DNA of 64,000 nt from Desmodus rotundus (taxonomy: Eukaryota; Chordata; Mammalia; Chiroptera; Phyllostomidae), in NCBI RefSeq assembly GCF_022682495.2, contig NC_071397.1, positions 9,329,082 to 9,393,081 of the forward strand, given 5' to 3'. Shown one piece after another: positions 57,000-64,000 of the stretch (the first letter of the stretch is position 1; each line of letters opens with the position of its first letter). The translations under genes were made by a program, and so were the position numbers. The notes beneath the pieces were generated by a model. The model searched no databases. It was not told where the DNA came from and saw only the letters and a list, made by a program, of their open reading frames with translations.

Positions 57000-57310
57000 C
57001 CAACCAAACGCTCCCTTACATCCCAGCTTAACATCTGGTCTCTGTTGCTCCCACCCAAGGCTGATCTGCATTGTCCAGCTTCTAGGCTCCCGCTCAGGTC
57101 GGTGCCTCCTGCTGGGCTGCCCTCCTCAGTCCTTGGTGCCTACAGAACCCTTCCCATCCAAAAAGGTCTTCCAAAAAGCTTCCCCAGACTGCCTGACACC
57201 TTCCCTCTGTCCTTCAACTTGCAGCAACCCATTGTGTGGCCCTTCCCAATGTGCTATGATTTGCCTTTTCCAGCCTACAGTTTCCTGTTTCCCCAGGTAG
57301 AAATTTCTTC
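57000..57310 (+). mobile_element. Possible L2 fragment
   Basis: CCTCAGTCCTTGGTGCCTAC, AAGGTCTTCCAAAAAGCTTC and CCTTCCCAATGTGCTATGAT resemble an L2 3' UTR, strongly diverged. Confidence 0.4.
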
Positions 57311-58123
57311 TCTAGGCAGAAGTAGTAAGTCACCACTAATATCCATTCTCCCCCGTTCATCAGGGTGGCGATAAACCCACATAGAAATCACCCTCTCCAG
57401 CCTCCCCTGCCAAGTATGGTCACCTGCCTAAATTCTGTTGAATGAGGTATAAGGACACATTTTTTTCCAGAATTTACAGGAAGACTACTTAAGGAGAACA
57501 GATTCAGGTGGAATGTTGGGCCTTTTGTCGCTTCCTCCTTCCACCTTCCTGCTGCCTGAGGTGAAGAGGGGATGGCTAGCACTGAAAAAGACACCTTGAC
57601 TCACGAAGTAACCTTCAAGATGGAAACCACCAGCACAGGGTAATGGAATGAAAAGATAGAAGGAGCCCAGTGTCCATTGACTTTCTGAAACCATCATTCC
57701 ATTCCCAGATTATCTTCTCTAGATTTCTTTTCTGGAAAAGAATAAGTCCTTTTGTGTTTAAGCCATTGTTGTTTTGTACAGTCAAATCCACTTCTTGTCC
57801 AGTCCAGCTTCTTAAGGGCAGATCAGCTTTGGAACCATGGTGCTGCCAGCAGTGCTGGACACGGCAATGATAAATTCTGATGGGCTATTTGCTGAAGCTC
57901 GAAAATATTTTCCTTCTGACCCACAACAGTTCTCACCCTCGTTATTATTAGAACTGCTCTCTTTAAAATCATGCCCATTGATCTTTTGCTCCAGTTTCAA
58001 AAGTTAATACTGTTTCCACTGCATAATTTTTATCCTTAGAAGTGAAGTCATTATTTAAGAAACACCTTCCTGAGTCGGTCACGTGGGTTACAGGCAGCCA
58101 TTGATCACTGATCCTAGCCTTAG
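57311..58123. other. Unique interval
   Basis: A 56-codon frame at 57838-58008 (starting MVLPAVLDTAMINSDGLF) is not recognised and not called. No transposon is seen. Confidence 0.35.
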
Positions 58124-58298
58124 ATGCTCCAGAGACTTATTTAAATGTTTGGATCCCCACGAAACCCTACAATACCCAGGATTACCAGGAGGTCTGGGTA
58201 GGAATGGGCTTGATGGACTTCGTGGTTTATAAAATCAAGAGTGCTGATAAAAGAAGTAAAGCGTTGAGAGCTTTGCACCTCCTTGTGGCCATCACTAG
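58124..58298 (+). pseudogene. ATP5MJ: Processed pseudogene of ATP5MJ (6.8-kDa mitochondrial proteolipid)
   Basis: ATP5MJ (MP68, formerly C14orf2) is a small inner-membrane subunit tied to mitochondrial ATP synthase, usually 58 residues. Starting at ATG 58124, the copy aligns over its whole length without introns. It opens MLQRLI, then a TAA stop at 58142-58144 (codon 7). A one-base deletion just after it shifts the frame to [25 protein letters not shown] and [12 protein letters not shown] second one-base deletion near 58270-58275 disturbs the last eight codons before the matching stop TAG at 58296-58298. The span of 175 nt, against 177 for the parent, fits two single-base losses. UTR-like sequence seems to continue to about 58445 (GAATCAATACATTTG) and then an A-rich stretch. 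This is an LINE-copied mRNA relic, not a working gene. Identification rests on memory of the parent. Confidence 0.88.
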
Positions 58299-58446
58299 CC
58301 AGCTTTCCTTAGAGTGCCCACGAACGGGATGTCAGAGCGGCTGTAAATTTCAGCAAGGTACATTAGGTGGGGACATGGAACATCTCTGTGTACTTGTAGC
58401 TGTGCCACTGCCTTTGCGGCATGAATCAATACATTTGTAAGGTGCA

Positions 58447-58548
58447 AAGAAAAGAAAAAGAAGGAAGGAAAGAAGGAAGGAAGGAAGGAAGGAAGGAAGG
58501 AAGGAAGGAAGGAAGGGAGGGAGGGAGGGAGGGAAAGAAAGAAAAGAT
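58447..58548. repeat. (GGAA)n / (GGGA)n microsatellite
   Basis: AAAGAAAAAG grades into (GGAA)n, (GGGA)n and (GAAA)n over about 100 bp. It directly follows the ATP5MJ pseudogene and probably grew from its poly(A) tail. ETS-type GGAA cores are repeated here, a known property of such repeats. Confidence 0.93.
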
Positions 58549-58904
58549 AGATAACAGGAAAAAGAGGGAGAAGGCCAGCATTAGGCCACAGGTTGAATGA
58601 GGAAAGCTTACCCTATGATCCACAGGAGCCCACAGGATAAAAGGTGCCTTGGGTGGGTTTCATTTGATCTGACTAATTTTGCTCCATTTTAGGCAAAGGA
58701 GAGAAAAGGCACTTGTGTGCCTGTACAGTTCTCTGTAGTCATGTCTTCTTTCATTTTCTTGACCTTCTAATACTGAACTCTTGAATCGGTATCTGTGGCC
58801 TATAATATGGAGCCCAGTCATCTAGCAGGAGGAAATCCTCCAGTAGATTTTGAACCATGAAGTTCAACGTATCCATTGCAGCTTGATCAAGAAATCAAAA
58901 GCTA
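58549..58904. other. Unique interval
   Basis: Nothing recognised. Confidence 0.35.
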
Positions 58905-59005
58905 GCAGATCACAAGGTCACTGGCCTTGGAGTCAGAAGTTACAGATTCCAGTTCCAGCTATGCCACCAACTAGGGGAACACCGTATAACCTGCCAGGGC
59001 CCAGG
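58905..59005 (+). mobile_element. MIR fragment
   Basis: TGGCCTTGGAGTCAGAAGTT, ACAGATTCCAGTTCCAGCTA and TGCCACCAACTAGGGG form the 5' core of a sense MIR. Confidence 0.55.
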
Positions 59006-60515
59006 GCAATTTTCAGAGTGATCAGTCCTGAGGATGTGAAGCATCTTCCAGCTGATGAAAACACCGCGGAGAAGTGAGCTGAGGAGATCTAGGGCTTCTT
59101 TGGAAAGAAAGATGATGGTGAATACTTTCTTCCAAATTGCCTTTGGTTTGACGGTCACGGGCTGTTTCCTGGTGATCCCAACAAGATTTAGGCTTCTGAG
59201 GCCCAGTGCCCAGGCAAGGCTGGCTGAAGGGCCTCCAGGGGATGGACAGACATACTGGCCGGCAGTTCCAGTCCTGCTGCCCCTCCGGAGCTGCCACTGC
59301 TGATAGGAATGGTGTCCACCCCGTGGCTTAGCCAGCTCCACCGCTACCTGAGAATCTCAGGGGAGAAAGACAGCTCAGAATGGTGCAACGCTTTTGAAGA
59401 AAAACATCTTTGGTTATAACAGAACTAGCCCACATTGAAGTAATGGTAAAAAGCAAAGGCAATAGCGTATTAGAAGTTTGTATGCACATGCTGAGCTTAG
59501 AGGAATTCAAACCACAAAAACAAACAACCCAACAAACAAATCAGAGGCCATTCCAGATATTTCAAAAAAGAAAGGATATTGCTTTTGAGCATGTGGGTTT
59601 ATGGTGACTTTTTAATCTTCCTGCTGTCTTCTACTTTCCAAATTTTCCACAATTATTGACTACTTTCATAACTTGATGAAGTAAAATAAATTATATTTTA
59701 AAGAAAACGTTTATTCCAAAAACTTAAGATGTTTCCCTAATCTTGGAGAGAAAAGTATCAACCACTGTCAATGATTAAAACATAAGAAAATCATCATCGA
59801 ACCATTCCTCAGAATCTGCAAGTAGGGCTTTCACAAACCATTTAACTCTCCTTTGCAGCCTGTTCTCTGTCTGTAACTTCGTCACACACGTGTGCTGCTG
59901 TCTCACACAAATGCAGCTGGGACTAGTGAGGTCACCATTTCTAACTGTCCTTCAAGACCCTTCCACGGAAAAGTACTTTGCAGGCAGAACAAGCGATTCC
60001 TGCCGTAGTATGATTTCCTAGAACATCTATGGTTGCCAAGCTTGAATAAAGTCTTATTTAGAAAGAAACACTCTTCCCTGTGCCTTTCACCTGAATATAG
60101 TAAACTTAGAAATAAATGTAGGAAGAATTCTGTTTCAAAGATATATAGAATCTGTGGGAAATCATACGCTTTGTCATTTTAAGGGAAAACAAATCTAATT
60201 CAAGTTTGTATTTTTGTTTCCATTCACCACTTTCATGCTTTATGTCAAACTTAGGTACCTTGGGGGCAAAACAAAATGGGAAGCTTGAATTCTGGTTGTG
60301 CTATTAAATTTTAAGTATATAAAAACCCAGAACTAGAAAAGGACCTTGAAAGAATATCTGATTTTGCACTCTTCCCTCAGATAGATGAACAGCTAAACTA
60401 CCAAGGACAAGTTTCAGTCCGTTCCATTCATAAAGGTCTCTAGGAATCAGGAAATCCATTGCTTTCCCAGATAGTCTTGTCCGGCATTTTTAAATCATTG
60501 TATCTTTGACCAGAA
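59006..60515. other. Unique interval
   Basis: The 82-codon frame at 59055-59303 includes a hydrophobic run (NTFFQIAFGLTVTGCFLVIP) but is not recognised and has no other support. No transposon recognised. Confidence 0.35.
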
Positions 60516-60520
60516 CATCC

Positions 60521-60848
60521 ACCATATTTTTCTGTGTATAATGTGCCCCCATGTATGTGTACCCACATTTTGTCCCAAACTTTCAGGAAAAAAGATCTTT
60601 CATTTTAATTTTTTTAATTCAATTTTCTATTTATTTATATTTAGACACTTGTTTTTTGTATTATAAAGGAATTTTAGCATTTATTCTTGAACATATTATG
60701 GTACAAGAAATTTTATGTAACAAATAATTACAAAACACAAGAACAGATACAAGGTATTTCAGGTACTACCCACGTATAATGCACATCCTTATTTTTCCCT
60801 CAAAAATTTGGGGAAAAAAGTGCACATTATACACGGCAAAATACAGTA
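60521..60848. mobile_element. MITE-like inverted-repeat element of unrecognised family
   Basis: The left end TATTTTTCTGTGTATAATGT and the right end ACATTATACACGGCAAAATA are inverted copies. Pairing resumes inward (CCCAAACTTTCAGG on the left with CTCAAAAATTTGGGG on the right). A second, subterminal copy of the same core (ACGTATAATGCAC at 60773-60785) makes the right end fold back on itself. The flanks ACATCCAC / ACATCTCC might be an 8-bp target duplication. The centre is AT-rich, without a coding frame. Confidence 0.65.
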
Positions 60849-61283
60849 CATCTCCAGCCTCACAACTGCCCTTGAAAGACAGATAGTTCTAGAAGAATAG
60901 TACCAACACATGGAATCCTTTATTAGAAGCCCAATTACACAGAGTGAAATGGTAGGCATTGTAGAAGGAGAATTCTGCAGATTCAGTCTCTGACCTATTA
61001 TTTTCGATTGAGCATAAACAGCTACATCTACACACAGGACATGCAAATGATAGTTTTTAAAAAATCAAATCAATACATAGGTGGACAAGGAGTCGTTCAT
61101 GTCTTAAACAGGGAGCCTTTCCTTCATTGACCAGGTCATGAATTCTGTCCTGGAACCTCATTTACAGAGGGCAGTGACTTTTGTATGGAAAAACAAACAT
61201 TTTTACTGGGGAAATATTCCCAAAAAGAGATGAGGGTTGGTGAGGAATTGGGTTGAGATCCAATCCATTTGAAACTCATATAT
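60849..61283. other. Unique interval
   Basis: Nothing recognised. Confidence 0.35.
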
Positions 61284-61515
61284 AGCCCTGACCTGTGTGG
61301 TTCAGTTGGTTGGGCGTCATCCCACAAAGTGAGAATGTTTCTGGTTCGATTTCTGCTCAGGGCACATGCCCGGGGTTGCAGGTTTAGTTCCCAGTCGGGG
61401 CATGTGCAAGAGGCAACTGGTTGAGGTTTTCTCTCATATTAATGTTTCTCTCCCTGTCTTTCTCCCTCCCTTCCCCTGTCTCTAAAAATAAATAATTAAA
61501 ATCTTTAAAAAACTA
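61284..61515 (+). mobile_element. VES-like bat SINE
   Basis: GCCCTGACCTGTGTGGTTCA, B box TGGTTCGATTTCTGCTC, tail AAAAATAAATAATTAAAATC. It is followed by an A-rich stretch and an (AC)n(AT)n microsatellite at 61547-61569. Confidence 0.92.
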
Positions 61516-61699
61516 AAAATAAATAAAATCTTTTAACTTTTTATACACACACACACACACATATATATAAAGAAAGTAAACTTCCTTTAACTCAAATTTA
61601 AAAAAGTACAAAATGAAACTAAATTGAGATAACTATTAAATTAGGAAAAACCCAGAAATTGAACACCAGTTTCTATTAGCAAGGTTATAGGGAATCAGA

Positions 61700-62300
61700 T
61701 CATCTCAAACACTGCCAGGGAAAGTGAAATACACAACCATAAAAGAAAGCAATTGACAATAGTTCCCAAATTTATAGAGCATTTACCCTTTGACCTGACA
61801 TTTTCGCTCCTGGAAATTTTATATGTTAAAATTTTATTTATATATATATGTAGTTTATTATATGACAAAATGAGGTATGTACAGTATAGGGTAATTTGTC
61901 ATTGCATCACTATCTACAGTAGAGAAAGATGAGAAACAATCACATGCCCATCAGTAAGGAGCTGGTTAAATAAACTGTTCTCTATTCACACAATGGAACA
62001 TAGTACAGCTGTGAGATATATATATAGGAGGCTTTTTGTGCACTGATATGAAAAGATCTTTAGGGCCTATTTTAAGAAACCCAAAAAAGGTACAAAATGA
62101 TAAAGTTTTGCCTTTTATGCAAAAAAAAAAAAAAGAGTAAAAGAATACATATTCTTATTTGCTTGCATCTGCACAAAGAAATATTGGAAGTACTCAGAAG
62201 AAACTAATAAAAGCATTTAACTACAGAGGGAGGGAAGGAGTGTGTTGCATATGAATAGGAGAGGGAGCAAACTGGATCTATTTTTCAGGAGGAGGATCAA
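61700..62300 (+). mobile_element. L1M 3' UTR fragment, sense
   Basis: CATTTACCCTTTGACCTGAC, TTTTCGCTCCTGGAAATTTT, TCACATGCCCATCAGTAAGG, GTTAAATAAACTGTTCTCTA, ACAATGGAACATAGTACAGC and AAAGAATACATATTCTTATT follow the sense L1M order. An A run is at 62121-62134. Confidence 0.75.
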
Positions 62301-62329
62301 GATGTTAGCTTGGGTTTTGTTCATCAAGT

Positions 62330-62470
62330 CAGGATAGGCTTGGTTATGTTGCAGTAACAAACACAACCAAATCTCAGTAGTCTGACCACCAGTATTTCCT
62401 TCCTTTCTCTCACAAAGTGTCTCTAATGAGCAGACTGGGAGCTGTATTCTGTAAATCTGAGATGAACAAA
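62330..62470. mobile_element. Old interspersed repeat, family uncertain
   Basis: GATAGGCTTGGTTATGTTGC, AGTAACAAACACAACCAAAT and CTCAGTAGTCTGACCACC match a phrase common in mammalian repeats that I cannot assign to a family with confidence. Confidence 0.45.
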
Positions 62471-62629
62471 CGACCTACTTTTGGCCCATAAGATGTGACA
62501 AAATATTCTGGACCACTTCTGGGAAATATTTCCTCACTTTCGAAGAGAATAAACATCTCTTCTCCTTCACAGATTTACATAAGATGCTTGGTAGTATGGG
62601 AGACATCTTGTTGCTTTGGGAGGGGCAAG

Positions 62630-63015
62630 CTAAGAAATGTAAAACTGACACGGGTATGTTAGAATTAACAACCGAACCTAAAAAAAGACAAAAACAAACT
62701 AAACAAACAACTAGAACAGGAACAGAATCGCAGAAATGGAGATCACTTGGAGGGTTATCAGTGGGGGAGTGGGACAGGGAGAGAGGGGGAAAAGGTACAG
62801 AGAATAAGTAGCATAAATGGTAGGTAGAAAATAGACAGGGGCAGGGGGCTAAGAATAGTATAGGAAATGGAGAAGCCAAAGAACTTATATGTACGACCCA
62901 TGGACATGAACTAAAGGTGGAGAATGAAGGTGGGAGGGGGTGTGCAGGGTGGAGGGAATTAAAGAGGGGAGACTGGGACAACTGTAGTAGCATAATCAAT
63001 AAAATATATTTTTTG
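62630..63015 (+). mobile_element. HAL1-type 3' end, 5'-truncated, copy E
   Basis: Sense 3' UTR of the same family as copies A to D: AACAGGAACAGAATCGCAGA, AGAATAGTATAGGAAATGGA, CCATGGACATGAACTAAAGG, GTAGTAGCATAATCAATAAA, then an A-rich tail. The long minus-strand frame at 62475-62999 is antisense to it. Confidence 0.88.
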
Positions 63016-63179
63016 AAAAATAAAAAAAATAAAATAAAAACAGAAAGAACCTGGGTCCTTTAATGATGTCAATAAACCACCAAATTAACCAACTCTGGAG
63101 ATGTCCTACTTCAAGATTTCTTATTATGTGGGATAATAAAATTTATTTATTGTATAAGCTATTTCAAATTAGATTTTTA

Positions 63180-63660
63180 TGATCAAGGAAGAAAATATCC
63201 TCATTTATAGGTTTCTTTTTTATGTTTCTTGAAAGCAGGCGTCCTTGTCTTATTCCTGATTTAATAAGATTACCTCTAAAATCACCTCTAAGTATTATGA
63301 CAGCTGGAAGTTTTCATACATACTTTTATTAAGTATGCTTTATCTTTTATTAAGATAAGAAATTTCTCTTCAATAGGTAACTATTAAGGGTTTTTTAAAA
63401 ATCATTAATGGATATTAAGTTTTACCAATTATTTTTCAGCATTTATTGATACTCAGATGGTTGAACCTGTAAAGGTAGTGAATTATATAAACTTTCTAAG
63501 TTAAAATTAGATGCTTGGATTTTGTAACTAACCTTCCTTTGTCATGCTATATTCCCTTGATATTCTGTTGTGTATGATTTGCTGACATTTGAATAGGATT
63601 TTTGCATCTACCTTCCAAGTGGTGTTGATATGTAGGTTAGGCATTGCTGCCTTGCTGGAC
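63180..63660 (-). mobile_element. L1M ORF2 fragment, antisense
   Basis: GCAGGCGTCCTTGTCTTATT, TCCTGATTTAATAAGATTAC and, further on, CAGCATTTATTGATACTCAG follow the antisense ORF2 text near 'cttgttcctgatcttagagg'. Diverged. Confidence 0.6.
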
Positions 63661-63759
63661 ACCTTTCCAACAATAGAATAATGTATATAAGACAGAAATT
63701 CTTATTCTGGAAAGTTTAGTAGTACTCCCCTATAAAACTTCTTAGGGTTAATGTCTTTT

Positions 63760-64000
63760 TTGAAAATACAGAAAATAATATGATAAACCCCCACTGACTA
63801 ACTCATAGCCAAAAATGACCCACTCATAACGATTATCATTTTGAAGCAAATCCTTAACATCACATTTTATCTATATTTTGCATCTGTCTCTAAAATATAA
63901 GAACTCTTTTTTAAACATGACCACAATGTCATTAAATATCCAGTCAGTGCTCAAATTTTCCTACACATTTCATAAATATTTTAAGTGTATTTGTTTGTAT
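63760..64000. mobile_element. L1M-like old repeat at window end
   Basis: AAATACAGAAAATAATATGA, CCATTTTGAAGCAAATCC-like text (63838-63852), GCATCTGTCTCTAAAATATA, CATGACCACAATGTCATTAA and CCAGTCAGTGCTCAAATTTT occur in a widespread old LINE repeat. It is cut by the window end. Strand not assigned. Confidence 0.6.

Noticed and set aside
59055..59303. 82-codon frame with a hydrophobic segment, possible small membrane protein
   Set aside because: Not recognised, single short frame, no supporting signals. A translated search would be needed before calling it.
1..64000. Endogenous retrovirus or viral gene, CRISPR array, bacterial operon
   Set aside because: No LTR pair, primer-binding site, gag/pol/env-like frame, CRISPR repeat-spacer pattern or operon structure was seen anywhere. 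The content is vertebrate repeats throughout.

Overview
The window reads as nuclear DNA of an echolocating (yangochiropteran-type) bat. The main evidence is about 19 copies of a ~200-bp tRNA-derived bat SINE (VES-like: tRNA-like head with A and B boxes, CT-rich middle, tail ending in AAATAAATAAATAAAATCTT). Mariner and hAT MITEs of kinds I associate with bats, a young ORF2-less LINE-1 (HAL1-type) family, and a background of old mammalian repeats (L1M, L2, MIR, MER5A, Tigger) support it. Family or species cannot be fixed by eye. I see no bacterial, viral or organellar gene, no endogenous retrovirus, no CRISPR array and no functional tRNA or rRNA gene.

Layout. 0-15 kb: repeat-rich. Two head-to-tail SINEs, a near full-length HAL1-type element (545-2425), scattered SINEs, L1M and MIR pieces, and an ancient HAL1 (12.7-13.7 kb) split by a mariner MITE. 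15-33 kb: no bat SINE at all, only old MIR/L2 relics and one mariner MITE. This quiet zone surrounds a CpG island of about 1.7 kb (roughly 28.8-30.5 kb), flanked on its left by a degenerate ~40-bp tandem array (28.33-28.89 kb) that carries repeated splice-donor-like hexamers on the minus strand. The island is the best candidate for a promoter and first exon, but I could not assign a gene. 33-38 kb: SINEs, a palindromic hAT MITE, an L1 tail inserted in a SINE tail, and a Tigger-type element. 38-53 kb: almost all L1, nearly all on the minus strand, with nested HAL1 and SINE insertions. 53-64 kb: mixed unique DNA, SINEs, one processed pseudogene of the mitochondrial ATP synthase small subunit ATP5MJ (58124-58298), an unfamiliar MITE-like inverted-repeat element (60.52-60.85 kb), and L1 fragments.

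No intact protein-coding gene can be supported. The longer open frames are repeat-derived, antisense to repeats, or products of GC-rich composition. L1s left of the CpG island lie mostly on the plus strand and those to the right mostly on the minus strand. That is the pattern expected if transcription runs outward both ways from the island, but this is inference only.

All repeat borders are by eye and accurate to perhaps 5-30 bases, unless target-site duplications are given.
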